Assembly (NCBI GenBank): GCA_014843695.1 | Contig: CM026387.1 | Location: forward strand, 70,956,749-71,020,748 | Length of the DNA stretch: 64,000 bases | Direction: 5' to 3' | Source of the DNA: Archivesica marissinica | Taxonomy: Eukaryota > Mollusca > Bivalvia > Venerida > Vesicomyidae | Part shown: positions 11,401 through 26,400 of the stretch, one piece after another | How positions within the stretch are numbered: the first letter of the stretch is position 1 | How the letters are laid out: each line of letters starts with the position of its first letter | The notes under the pieces: generated by a model | Database searches by the model: none | Seen by the model: only the letters and a program-made list of their open reading frames with translations | What the model was told of the DNA's origin: nothing | Position numbers and translations under genes: made by a program

Positions 11401-14400
11401 CATCAGGAATGAGGTCTCGAGAGTGATTTATATAAGTTGAAATAACTTGTTTCCCAATCGAGCTAAAATAAATTTGTATAATTAATGTCGATCGAAATAA
11501 CTTAAAGCGAGTTTGAAGCTTTATTAGAATGAACAATGCTCTATACATGTAATAATATAATCTAGCAATAATATATGTATACATTTGACAGATGCATCTG
11601 GCTTTGCGACATCAAGACCAATTACGTCATCGCTGACATTCAACGAGAATGATAACGACGAGAGATTGTTGTGGAATGTAGAAGCCACGTGTTTTGTGCA
11701 GTACTCGTGCAACTGTAACCGTAAACGTAGGGACGCCGTCACAGAAAGAGAGAAACGAGCTACGTGTACATGTTCCAAAACAGTACCTTGCACCGTCTGT
11801 GAAGTCACAAGCACGAGCGGAATAGCTGAAGTTCGCAATGGTAAGCATATTCATTGAGTGATGCTAGACAAGCACGAGCGGAATAGCTGAAGTTCGCAAT
11901 GGTAAGCATAGTCATTGAGTGATGCTAGACAAGCACGAGCGGAATAGCTGAAGTTCGCAATGGTAAGCATAGTCATTGAGTGATGCTAGACAAGCACGAA
12001 CGGAATAGCTGAAGTTCGCAATGGTATGTATAGTCATTGAGTGATGCTAGACAAGCACGAACGGAATAGATGAAGTTCGCAATGGTATGCATAGTCATTG
12101 AGTGATGCTAGACAAGCACGAACGGAATAGCTGAAGTTCGCAATGGTATGTATATTCATTGAGTGATGCTAGACAAGCACGAACGGAATAGCTGAAGTTC
12201 GCAATGGTATGTATAGTCATTGAGTGATGCTAGACAAGCACGAACGGAATAGATGAAGTTCGCAATGGTATGTATAGTCATTGAGTGATGCTAGACAAGC
12301 ACGAACGGAATAGATGAAGTTCGCAATGGTATGTATATTCATTGAGTGATGCTAGACAAGCACGAACGGAATAGATGAAGTTCGCAATGGTATGTATATT
12401 CATTGAGTGATGCTAGACAAGCACGAACGGAATAGATGAAGTTCGCAATGGTATGTATAGTCATTGAGTGATGCTAGACAAGCACGAACGGAATAGATGA
12501 AGTTCGCAATGGTATGTATATTCATTGAGTGATGCTAGACAAGCACGAACGGAATAGATGAAGTTCGCAATGGTATGTATAGTCATTGAGTGATGCTAGA
12601 CAAGCACGAACGGAATAGATGAAGTTCGCAATGGTATGTATATTCATTGAGTGATGCTAGACAAGCACGAACGGAATAGATGAAGTTCGCAATGGTATGT
12701 ATATTCATTGAGTGATGCTAGACAAGCACGAACGGAATATATGAAGTTCGCAATGGTATGTATAGTCATTGAGTGATGCTAGACAAGCACGAACGGAATA
12801 GATGAAGTTCGCAATGGTATGTATAGTCATTGAGTGATGCTAGACAAGCACGAACGGAATAGATGAAGTTCGCAATGGTAACCATGTTCATTGAGTGATG
12901 CTAGACAAGCACGAACGGAATAGCTGAAGTTCGCAATGGTAAGCAGTCATTGAGTGATGCTAGACACTGAACATTTATTGTGTGTGCTCTGACCAAAACC
13001 AAGAAGAATTATGCCTGTTTCCAATCATTCTCGATATATCTATTCTGTGTGTGAAGGCCCGTGATAAATAATGATTTATTATTTTGTTCACGTCGTTTTT
13101 GCATCAAAATAAGTTGTTGTAGCGCTGTGATGATGATGATGATGAATACGAAATTTATGTTATTCAAAATCACGTTTCTTCCAAACTCATTCTACGAGCC
13201 GCATGGCTTTATACTGCGTAGAAGGCCGGTTTGTAGGTCTATTGCGCATTTCTAATCACTTCCCAATTCGAGCAATTTCAAATAATGACTCTTAGAAACT
13301 GTATACACCAATATAATAGTATTGGTACACTTGTACACTACATTGTTGGAACTTGATCAAGCGATAGCGGCTTCAGAACCATATGAGGTTTAGTTAGCGA
13401 TGGTAGGTAGGTAAGACACTTGTACAGACCATTAACTTAAGTTTAAGCTTTAACTATTTTACAACGATTGCAAAGCAAGTTTTAAAAGCGTATATTAATC
13501 ACTTTCGTTGGCACGGATGACAGCGTAAATGTGGTCATTCGTGTAGGAGGAAACCGGATAACCCGGAGAAAACCCGTGCGACACCGTACCATCTCACATA
13601 CTTCCGGGTCCGAGGATCGAACCAGGGTTGCATTTGTGAGAAGCAAGCGCGCTAAGCACTGCGCTAATCGGACAACCATTAACTTAATGCCAGATGTGCA
13701 TGCAATGTAGTATGCAATATGCAAACTGTACACCATTTTATATCTTCCCAACAGGTGTACAAATATACAGGAAAGAATGTAGCGATCCAACATGCCGTGT
13801 ATGCAGCGACTCGGAGCCTGGATGTCTTGATTACAATGTCAACTATCATATAAAGGTCGAATGCCGAGCTTCCGGTTACCACGACAACGATGTCAAAGGG
13901 TTCACCTTTGCTTTGAATGTCACTGAAGCAGAAACAGCACACATAATCTTAGACATACCAGGTATAGTATGTGGTTTACTAGTAGTTGACCGTAAATGAA
14001 ACTGGAAAAAAGCAAATATATTATTAGATATGTACTTTGTGCAGAATGATGTATAGTTGACCGGCAATGAAAATGTAAAATCAGACATAGTCTTAAATAT
14101 ACCAATTATACTGTATTATTATTTAGTTTGACAACCGATTAAGTTAAGTATTAAGACCAATATGTATTTAGCACAGACGAACACCAACTACATTTTTCTA
14201 GTTTTTATCAAAGTTTTATATAGTGTGAAATATACCAGTTGATGTGTTGATGTGTGATACAATGGCTGGTATGCATTTAATATGCCGGTACGAGTATTCA
14301 CCAGATTGGTGTCAATACTATATCAGAAGAAGAAGAAGACTACTATCTCCCTGATATCAGAAGAAGAAGAAGACTACTATCTCCCTGATTCATCATAAAT

Positions 14401-17400
14401 GCAAACAGAAATATAAATAATAACACCATTTGCAGATGACGACGACGAACCCATTACACTGGACAGTGATGTTGCAATTGGTACGGTCGTAGTTTCTGTG
14501 AGAAATATAACCATCCCTGTTTCGGAAGGAGTCGTTACTTACACTCTCAAAGGGCCCGTTTCCACCACTACCGGGAACGCTCTCTTTGAATATGACGGTA
14601 ACTTTAAATCTGACTTTCATTTCAATCACATGCCAGCAAATATAACCAAAGTTATTCCTACACCTATCCACTTACATTCATGCTTTCTTCTACCAACCTC
14701 ATTTATCCCTCCACCTATCCACTTCCATTCATGCTTTCTTCTACCAACCCCATGTATTCCTACACCTATCCACTTCCATTCATGCTTTCTTCTACCAACC
14801 CCATTTATCCCTCCGACTATCCACTTCCATTCAGGTTTTCCTCTACCAACCCCATTTATCCCTTCAGCTATCCACTTCCATTCATGCTTTCTTCTACCAA
14901 CCCCATTTATTCCTACACCTATCCACTTCCATTTAGGTTTTCTTCTACCAACCTCATTTATATCTCCACCTATCCACTTCCATTCATGCTTTCTTCTACC
15001 AACCCAATTTATCCCTCCACCTATTCACTTCCATTCAGACTTTCTTCTACCAACCTCATTTATATCTCCACCTATCCACTTCCATTCAGGCTTTCTTCTA
15101 CCAACCCCATTTATCCCACACCTATCCACTTCCATTCAGGCTTTCTTCTACCAACTTCATTTATCCCTCCACCTATCCACTTACAGTAATGCCTTCTTCT
15201 ACAAACCACCCCATTTATCCCTTCACCTAATTATATGGTACTTATTTTAGCTTAGTTTATACAAATTTATCTTAGCTCAATTGTGAAAGAAGTTCATACA
15301 CCATTAGTTAAATCGTTATCGAGACCTACTTGCTGATGCAATCCATCGCCATGAGTGAGAGAGAAGTGGCAATGTGGAATTTAGGTGCCTTGCCCTAAGT
15401 GCACAATCATAACAGCTACAACTGAGAGCGAACTCCGGGCCTCTCACATCTGAAGCGAACGAGATAACAGTTCGCTATCACGATTAGGTCTGCCCCACCT
15501 ACCCATGCAGCCTCATTATATGTTTGTTCATGATATAAAACATGTACATGTATTTAAAATGTACATAGCCGTTAGAAATATGTAGCTTGGAATAGTTGTA
15601 GAATTCATAACCTCTAGATTTGCAGGCCAATGTTAGGCATTGGACAACTGACTCGTCCTGTTTTTTCTAGCTCAAAATGACATAACATTTTTACAGAAAC
15701 CACTCAAGAGGTGAAGGTCAAGTCCGATATGTCTGAGGAAAAAAGTGCTGACTACGCTCTCCAGTTGTGTGTCACACTGCGCCGAGGAGAATATTGTGTA
15801 GATTTTGTAATTGTGTTCGGTAGGTATAACCATTTCATATTACCGGTTACCCAAAGTATGTATGATAAGAAATAACACACACAAGGTGCCATGTATACAT
15901 GTCTTTAACTCTGTATGCATCATATCTCAGATATGTGTGTGGCCCGGAATCAGTTTTTGTATTGAATATGCTTGCTGGTAGTAAAAACATGAAAAGGGTC
16001 TTTGTTTTACTGATGTTACCAATAACTACTGTAACAGTCAAACTCTTATTAAGAGACCACCAAAGGGAAGGGTGCTAAAGTGGTATCTAAGCAGGAATGG
16101 TCTCTTATTGCAGGCTACTTGTTTGTTCCGTAATAAACGCAAACGGGAACTGAAAAGATGGTTTCTTAATACAAAATGTACAAATTGTCTCTCAATACAA
16201 GTGGTCTTTCTAGCAAGTCTGCTTGTATAATACTACAACCTTCTTTGGGTATTGGACACGTAACCGGTATTTAATTTATCAAAATTTGTAATATATTAGT
16301 CCAGCAGCCAACTAGCTTACCCTGGAAGTGGAGTATATACAATGTGTTTTGATTGATTTGAGTCACTGAGACCATAAATATTAAAAATCCGCTTGATGAC
16401 ACCCTGTCACCTTTGGGCATTTTTTCTAATTTGCATAAAACCAAGATGGCCGCTAGTGTTCTATTGAATATACTATAATTAAGATATCTCGGCTTCTAGA
16501 ATGGATTTTAAAACAATCTAAAATGTTTTAACAGAGCTTTAAGACATTAGGAACCAAATGGAATAATTTTTATTATGATTCGACAACTCCTTCATTTGCA
16601 TAAATCCAAGATGGCCGCCGTCAAACCTCTCGGGAGACCGGTTTGATGTCGCCAACGAAGCAGACAAGATAGAGAACATTGTCAGTGGTCGAGTGGCACC
16701 TGTTTCAGTGAACGTTGATAAGACTGTGACCATTGGGACCAAAGAAATGGAAGAATTCGAGGGTGCTTGGCCAGATAGCTTCTACAATCCCATTTCAAAG
16801 AAGACGGTGACAATGCAAGTAACAAAAAAACATGTGCATATTGGTACAGCAAAGTTGTTCAATACCACACTTCTCTTTTCAAGAGTCATAGGACTCCAGG
16901 CTACCTGTCGTGACACAGTAGACATCAAGACATTACTATCGCATGAGCTATCTCCGGTGCCTACATCGATGTTCAACGACTCGGGTGACATGAGAACCGG
17001 AAAGGCTAAGGCACAGTTGAAGAAGCAACTACAAGTTGAGATGTCATCAAGGAACGTATCACCCAAAGCCGACTGGAGGGTGCTAGATGGTTCAGCTGTC
17101 CTCTGGGTGATACACTGGCCAGCTGAACTTCAAACAGTACATCCAACATAAACTTACTTCAAGCGATGTCTATCTCGTGTTCGACAAGTACCAGGATTTC
17201 AGTACCAAGAGTACGACCATATGCAATAGAACAACAGAAGCAAGCAGAGTACATCGACTGGCTCTAGATACACCTCTACCCCCACAGAAAGTTGTCCTGA
17301 CAGTGTCAGAAAATAAATCACAGCTGATGGAAATTATCTGTGAAGAGCTGACCAGAGACACTACCTTCCATCGAGACTACACAATGACCCACACACTTGT

Positions 17401-20400
17401 CATCACTAGCAGTTGTGATAACACACCAGTTAAAATAAGTTATGGGGGAGTGGTGATCATCTACATCTCATGAAGAGGCAGACTGCATCATTGTTCAACA
17501 AGCAGTAACAGTTGCGACTGAATGCCAAGTAGGCGTGTCAGTGATTACAGATGACATCGACGTCTTCATCCTTATGCTTCACCACTACTTTGAGCGACAG
17601 TTAACCAGTCACATGATCATGGAATCACCGATTCATGGTAGAAATGTTATTGACATACAAGCTACTGTTAAACAACATCAGAGCATAGTAGATGGACTGT
17701 TGTCTATGCACTCCCTATCGGGTTGTGATACATGTGCATGCTAACTTTCGGTATTGGTAAAGTCAGGGTACTGAAAGTACTGCGAGAAGGCTACTCCTTG
17801 TCACTTTTGGGTGACATTCATGCATTGTTACCAGATATAACAAGACATGCATCCAAGTTTGTGGCCACATGCTATGGACACAAGGACTGTAGTAGTATGT
17901 CTGAAGCAAGGAAGAAGTCATGGGCCATAAAGGTGGGAAAGGGCACCACAGCCATAACAAAGCTGAAGTCTCTACCTCCCACAACAGAAGCATTTCTGGA
18001 AAATGTCAAACGAGCACACCTGCAGGCAGCTGTTTGGAAACATGCTTTGGATATAGACCCTCCCTCACTAGATCCAACAGAACATGGATACGTTCGTGAC
18101 GACAGTTCCAAGACTATGCTGCCTAAACCGATACATGAAGATGTGTCCCTTGCTCCACAAGAGATTTTGAAACTGATTCCCTGCGCTTGTGAAAGTGATA
18201 GACCTTGCAAATCAGGAAGATGTGTGAGCAGTAATCTACCGTGCACTGTATTTTGCGGATGTCATGCTGAGGACTGTCATAACGAACTGACTAAATGTGA
18301 TGTAGCCTCTGATGCAGATGACGACGATGGCAATTAGACATACAGGTATTAATGTCAACACAGACAAATGAGAGAAACATCATATTGATAGCTGTGTACA
18401 ATGTCATATACATGTAACTGAAAAAGAAAAAGCGAACTGCTTGAACTCATATTTTTCATCCATATCAAATGTCGATGACTCAAATGCCACACTTCCGATT
18501 TATGAAAGTAAAACGAATATAAAACTTGAAGATTTTCATATTTCAGAATTAGATATTTTGGACGTTTTAAAAAATATTGATGTAAACAAAGCTAACGGCC
18601 CAGATGGTATAAGTCACTAAATGTTGAAAGAAACGGCTTCGTCTATTGTCAAAGCATTAGCTATTATATTTAATAGGTCTTTTCAAGAAGGCATATTTCC
18701 ACCAGTATGGAAAAATGCTAATGTTATCCCACTATTCAAGAAAGGGAGGACTGAAGAACCAAACAATTATAGGCCGATATCACTGTTAAACTATCAAGGA
18801 AAAGTTATGGAAGGAATTATTTATAAACATATCCATAACCACTTACATTTCAACAATCTTATATTACCTAACCAGTGTGGCTTTAGACCAAATCACTCTA
18901 GTGTTTATCAATTTATAGAAATTTACAATCAAATATGCCAGACACTAGATTCAAAACAAAGTATGTGTATGATATTCTGCGATATTTCGAAAGCCTTTGA
19001 CAGGGTTTTGCATAAAGGTCTATTGTTTAAACTTAGGCAAAATGGTATAAATGGCACCCTTCTGAAATGGGTGGAAAATTATTTAACAAACAGAACACAA
19101 AAGGTTGTATTGGGTTCTACTACATCTCTTAGTGAGCTCATTCATTCTGGAGTTCCTCAATGGTCAATACTTGGACCGCTATTTGTTCTAGTATATGTTA
19201 ATGACATAGTAGACCACTTATTAAGCATAACTAGGTTATTCGCTGATGATACATCTTTAGTTCAAACGACATCAACAATTGCAGACTTGGAAGGTATACT
19301 AAATCACGACCTTTACATGATATCAGAATGATCTAAAAGATGGTTGGTCACCTTCAATCCTAACAAAACAGAAGTACTTTTCTTTAGCACCAATCAAAAC
19401 AATCCTGTATTATATTTCGAAGGAACTCGGTTACCTTTTAGTGAAAGCCATAAGCACTTAGGACTAACATTAAGCAATAATGGAAAATAGCATGAGCACG
19501 TAGACATTATTTTCAAATCGGCTTCAAAAGTGCTAAATCTAATGAAAGCTTTAAAATTTAAAATCAATAAGGACACCTTAAACCAGATCTATATATCATA
19601 CATGAGACCTCAATTAGAATATGCTGCGGTAGTATGGTACAGTTGCACTGAATTTGAAAAAGATAAATTAGAAAAATTACGGTACGAGGCAGCTCGAGTT
19701 GTAACAGGTCTAACAAGATCAGTTTCTTTAAATAAATTAAGAGAAGAAATAGGATGGATACCTTTAAACGACAGAAGAAAAATGCAAAAACTTGTTATAA
19801 TGTATAAATACAAAAATGGTTTATTACCCGAACAGTTTAGTACAATCTTCCCGAGAACAGTCGGCAAAGAAAATCGTTATAATTTAAGAAATGCTGATAA
19901 GTTTACTGTAATGGCCAGACGTACAGCTTTATTTTTTTCAAACTCTTTTGTACCATCTAGTGTTGATATATGGAATGCACTACCCAAACACTTAAAACAC
20001 GCTCCAACCTTATCTTGTTTTAAGAATAGACTCAAGTCTTCACTGTTCAAACAATAAGATGTACCCATGTTTTATCATAAAGGTTCGCGTAGCTTAACTG
20101 TTTACCATGCTCGTATAAGAAATGGCTGCAACAACTTGAACGCAGACTTATATAATAACCATTTAAGGGCAAATGCGACTTGCGATTGTCAAACTGGGAT
20201 TGAAAACGCTGAACATTACTTTTTTCATTGTCCTTTGTTTCAAAATCAAAGAATAACAGTATTCAGAGAAACACGACAATACCATCCTTTAAATGCGAAA
20301 ACACTGCTAATAGGTAAAGAAAATCTGATTGAAAGTGATAACTTAATTATTTTCACCTCAGTACAGAAATTTATAAAGAATACCAAAAGATTTCAAACCG

Positions 20401-23400
20401 GCCATTAGTATTAATCAAACAACAAAACAAGAGTACTCTTAGAAGTTATTGAAATACTATATAGAATGTCTATGTTTACAAATTAACGCTTAGTCTGCAA
20501 ATATAATGAGAGGTTCTGGTCGTTCACTAGACACGAGCACCACAGGCACACTAGCATGAGTACGTTGTATAAATGATGATATTGTATTTTTATGTATCTT
20601 TATGTAATTTGCATTTATTCATTTAAATGCGTTGTAAACTAATTGTAGCCATAAAATGAATTTTCGGTAAATATCATGTATTGGGGAGGGCCGTTTCTTA
20701 ATGTGGAAAGCACTTGTGGCTCAAACCAAATTGCTATGTACATGTTGGCAATAAAGTATGCTTAAACGATACAAGGACATGGTACAAAACATCTACAGAT
20801 GTCTACATGACATTTATTTGCAATCTATAATAGCTTTGCATACGTTGTGCAGCAGATCGACATTTGATAATTAATTGAGGTGTGAATTCAAATTGAGTAT
20901 GTACTAAAAACACTAATGTGAACGACTTCTTTATGCAGCATGGCTTGTTCAGCTTTTCAGTCACTTTATTCTTTTGATGCATAGATGCATATCTGAAATT
21001 AGCTTTTAAGGAGAGGAAATGTGCACGACTTCTTTATGCGTCATGGCTTGTTTAGCATAGACATTACTAGAACATGTTGCACATCCGTTTACTGGAGTAC
21101 ATGGCCTCCAATATGTTGCACATCCGTTTATTGGAGTACATGACCGCCAATATGTTGCACATGCACTTATTGGAGTACATGACCGCCAATATGTTTCACA
21201 TCCGCTTATTGGAGTACATGACCGCCACTATGTTGCACATCCGTTTATTGGAGTACATGACCGCCAATATGTTGCACATCCGTTTATTGGAGTACATGAC
21301 CGCCAATATGTTGCACATCCGTTTATTGGAGTACATGACCGCCAATATGTTGCACATCCGTTTATTGGAGTACATGACCGCCAATATGTTGCACATCCGT
21401 TTATTGGAGTACATGACCGCCAATATGTTGCACATCCGTTTATTGGAGTACATGACCGCCAATATGTTGCACATCCGTTTATTGGAGTACATGACCGCCA
21501 ATATGTTGCACATCCGTTTATTGGAGTACATGACCGCCAATATGTTGCACATCCGTTTATTGGAGTACATGACCGCCAATATGTTGCACATCCGTTTATT
21601 GGAGTACATGACCGCCAATATGTTGCACATCCGTTTATTGGAGTACATGACCGCCAATATGTTGCACATCCGTTTATTGGAGTACATGACCGCCAATATG
21701 TTGCACATCCGTTTATTGGAGTACATGACCGCCAATATGTTGCACATCCGTTTATTGGAGTACATGACCGCCAATATGTTGCACATGCGTTTATTGGAGT
21801 ACATGACCGCCAATATGTTGCACATCCGTTTATTGGAGTACATGGCCTCCAATATGTTGCACATCCGTTTATTGGAGTACATAACCGCCAATATGTTGCA
21901 CATCCGTTTATTGGAGTACATGGCCTCCAATATGTTGCACATCCGCTTATTGGAGTACATGACCGCCACTATGTTGCACATGCACTTATTGGAGTACATG
22001 ACCGCCAATATGTTGCACATCCGCTTATTGGAGTACATGACCGCCACTATGCTGCACATGCACTTATTGGAGTACATGACCGCCACTATGTTGCACATGC
22101 ACTTATTGGAGTACATGGCCGCCAATATGTTGCAAGTCCGTTTATTGGAGTACATTGTCGCCAATATGTTGCACACCCGTTTATTGGAGTACATTGTCGC
22201 CAATATGTTGCACATCCGTTTATTGGAGTACATGGCCGCCAATATGTTGCACATCCGTTTATTGGAGTACATGGCCGCCAATATGTTGCACATCCGCTTA
22301 TTGGAGTACATGTTTCATTAATCTAAGATGTCACATTTTAGCATTTGATTCTAATAATATTAAATAATGTTCATTTTATGGACGCCAAAATTTAAGACAT
22401 CATTTCTATTATAGTTAGAATGCCGTCTTGGATCACGTGACTTTTAAAAATATACATTTGTACATTGTATTTTATTATTAAAGCAAAATTATTTAATTTA
22501 AGATTTCTATTAAATTGATATTGCAACCGTAGATTAACCAAGTCACGTGATATTTTTAGAGAAGTTCTAATTTTACTCAGCTAATCACTGTAGTGTACGT
22601 ATGCAATTTAACATTCCGTTTAATGGATCCGATTAACCAAGTGACTTGAAGTTTTAAGAAAATATAATTTTATTCTTTTCATCAGCATGATTATATATTT
22701 AATTCAATCATGATATATGTTTCGTGTGTCATGATGTCATAAACATGCATACACATTCATTCATACATTCAAATCACGTTTAACAATATTTGAAATTTCA
22801 AACTCCCATTCAAATATTTAATTACCGATTATTCAAAGTTGATAGAACCAAGGACAATAGATTATCCGTTGCATATAGTGGTTAAATGTGTCCTGTCACG
22901 GAGCGGGAGGCTTCATTCAAAGTTGATAGAACTAGGGACAATAGATTATCCGTTGCATATAGTGGTTAAATGTGTCCGCCCACGGAGCAGGATATCGATG
23001 ACTAGTGTCGCAAACTCTCCTTTTTCTTCTCGTAATAATATGTCTCGGTTGCTACGGCTCTTACCAGGGTCTATCCTATTGTAGACTCGCTGGAGTTGTC
23101 TAGGGGGTTTCTTCGTTATTATATGTATTACTGATAACTCAACACAGTATTACATTTCTTCTATATAATATCTTGTTTAAATTGGCATCAGAAATATCCA
23201 TATATATATAATCAGTGATCTATATATATATACATCGTATCATTAAAAGCTTATTTAACAATCCATTTGTGTGAGCCGACTATGCGCTTACACAGTATAT
23301 TTAACATCCAATCTTTCTAATCCGTCATTACTCAATATCACTATAATCTAATCACTGTTTCTGATTAGATTAACTTTTAATCACCTGGTATGGTTCGCCG

Positions 23401-26400
23401 AAACTCTCTGTTTCTTCTATGGCTGAACAATTTAATTATTCGACAAATCTTTATAAGTTATATTTCTTATAATGTCCATAATATCTAAGTATCATAAATA
23501 CAGTTTATATGTTCTATATACTAGATTGAGATCACGACCTTTCTCGCTCCTGGAGTTAGGCTCTAGTGTGTCTGATTTATGTTAATAAAATCCATTTCTT
23601 ATATACATGATTGAATCAGTGTATATATGATATAACAATTCCTAAAACATCTGTTATTCCTAAACATCTGTTATGTTATCTAATATTACACCATCAAACC
23701 AGTTCGGTGCCTTTGTATTACATAACTGGACACCTGCAACCACGGCCTGTTATCTAATATTACACCATCAAACCAGTTCGGTGCCTTTGTATTACATAAC
23801 TGGACACCTGCAACCACGGCCTTGATAAACTGAGATTAGGCCTAACATCTTAAGTCATTTCCCGCGCGAAGCGAGATTGATAATTTTAGGCGCGAAAATA
23901 ATAGCAGACGATTATGCATAATACAAATATATATATTACATGGTAAACATTTGGCCATATATAGAAACAGTTTAATGTATTTATATAATACATTACTATT
24001 TATATATAACAATAATAAACATTTCGTGCAAATTGGGGTTTTGCACACTAGCTAGTTATGGTAATGGTTACTCATTGCCTATCAGCCTAACGCCTCCTGC
24101 AAGCATAGCATTCGGGAAGTACTGATGTTCATATGGGGTGTTTCATAAGTCGGATGTGAGTAGCCATTTCAGTTGGGGTGACACTATAATAAACAAACAC
24201 TGTACTTTACTATTACTTTCATTTCTATATATATATATACATATTGCATATATCCGAATGAATCGATCATGTTCCTCCATCTATCCTTTCCCCTATCTTC
24301 TGAGTCAATCTCAATTTCAACTTTCTAATTTAATTACTGATAATGTGTATTTCTATCACCTTAATAATCTCGTTATATATTATTGAGATTATAGTTTACA
24401 GTTCATGGTTAATATATACTTATCTTTTTCAAATGGAAATTAAAGTTCAGAAATGATAAAAACACTGTCATACCGTAATTACAATATGCATCTAATTATA
24501 GGAGAACACCTCTATAAGCTATAGCTTTCGGTTCTAATCCATTTTCATACATGTAGCCAATGTAAATATTTGTGAAAATTGTACTTTGTATATGTTATAT
24601 TTATGTTTACCAGGACTACAACCAAATGCTCGTAAGATGCTTGTATGGAGAAAAATGAACATAACACATATATGAATTGAAAATAGGGCTTTTATTAAAG
24701 CCATAACATAACCACTGTACAAAACTACCAAATTACAAATTATGACTAGTAATGTCAAATTTGTGATCAATGAATTATTTTTTGAAATATCTGGGCGAGT
24801 AAAAGCGCCGCGCCCACCGAGACTCTGTGCAGTGGATGGTATGGGAGGTGGTGGGTTCCAAAAATGTCGACACGTTTTCCTGTGTCTAAAGTAGGTCAGA
24901 GATTGATTAAGAACTAATCGACGGCACCTAGACCCGATATGCGGAGTACTCGTATTCGACGGCATAGAGACCCGGTATGCGGAGTATTTGTAGTCTGTCA
25001 CATAAATGATTTTATGAGACATAAAATATATATATATCATTGTTTGAAATAAACTATATACATATTATGTCATTATATCGCAATTCTAAAACAATGATTG
25101 AGATGCGCTCTTTTATGTATTTCTATATTGTGTTGTTCCTTGTTCTATCAGCTTTATTTGCATACTTGTAGACAGTGTCACAACGATAACTACCACAACA
25201 TCAGCAACAACATCAGTAACGACACCTAAAATGAATAAATACGTGTGTTGTGCCGAGAGACAATGGGCTATAGTTCCAGGGATGGATCAGTGGTGCAATG
25301 ATGTATGCTCGCCGAATGAATGTCCATATCTCCACACACACTGCATGTGTATCGACATTATGAGTGTAATTATTATGTCATTGACACGTCATTATTACGT
25401 CATATGTATACTAGAGGACATAGAAAACGCACACTTCGGATAAGTGTGTTTTTACATGAAAAACAATAACTATATAAATACTAGGTATAGCAATGGATAT
25501 TCGAATATTCGCTCAAAAGACCGAATATTCGAATACCAAAATCGCTATTCGTTGCCATTGCTACTAATAAATACACATATAGTTTTAAACATTTTGGAAT
25601 GTTTTTAGTGTTTTGTAATAAAGATGTGATATATCTTTGATGGAATCCTTCGTATTTCGTTTTCATGTAATAATAATCATATAATGTAGGTGTGCGTTTT
25701 CTATGTCCTCTAGTATAACAGTTGTGAAATCGCATAAAGTTCACTCCCCAAAACGTTTGGATATCCATGGAACCACACAGTGGGTGTGCAGATTCAAGCG
25801 AGATGCTATATATATGTTGTCCGATTAGCGCAGTGGTTAACGCTTGCTTCTCACCAATGTAAACCGGGTTCGATCCGAAGGAAGTATGTGAAATGGTATG
25901 GTAGTCGGTATGGGTCGGACAGGTGGGTTTTCTCCGGGTACTCTGGTTTCCTCCCACCCGAATGACCACATTTACGCTTTCATCCGCGCCAACGAGAGTG
26001 ATTAATATAAGTTGTTAAAACTTGCTTCGCAATCGTAAAATAAAAGTTTAAACGTTAATGCTATATATGTACGGCACAGTTGTACGCCCCACCTGGTGGG
26101 ATGCAGAATAGTGCGTTCGCCCCCAGGATGTTGACCAGGGACCTCATATGCATGTTTGTATGCACTTCAACTGGGAATTATCGTTTCCAAAGCAACTATG
26201 ACTTTTCTGGCACTTTACAATAAGTGCCTCAATGTTTAATAGTTATTCTTTTGCATGCACATTGTTGCTTTACACATTCCCGTACAGGCTTTTTAGATTT
26301 CACTTAGCACATTTAGCATATACAGTAATAATCATAACAATTACAGTTACCATGAACGACGTAAACACTGGGAGATGTGAGGGAGGGAGGTTGGGTGGGG

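Noticed and set aside
14498..15250. 250-codon ORF
   Set aside because: The first 33 codons are exon 6, the rest is intron and 51-bp array (IHFHSCFLLP repeats).
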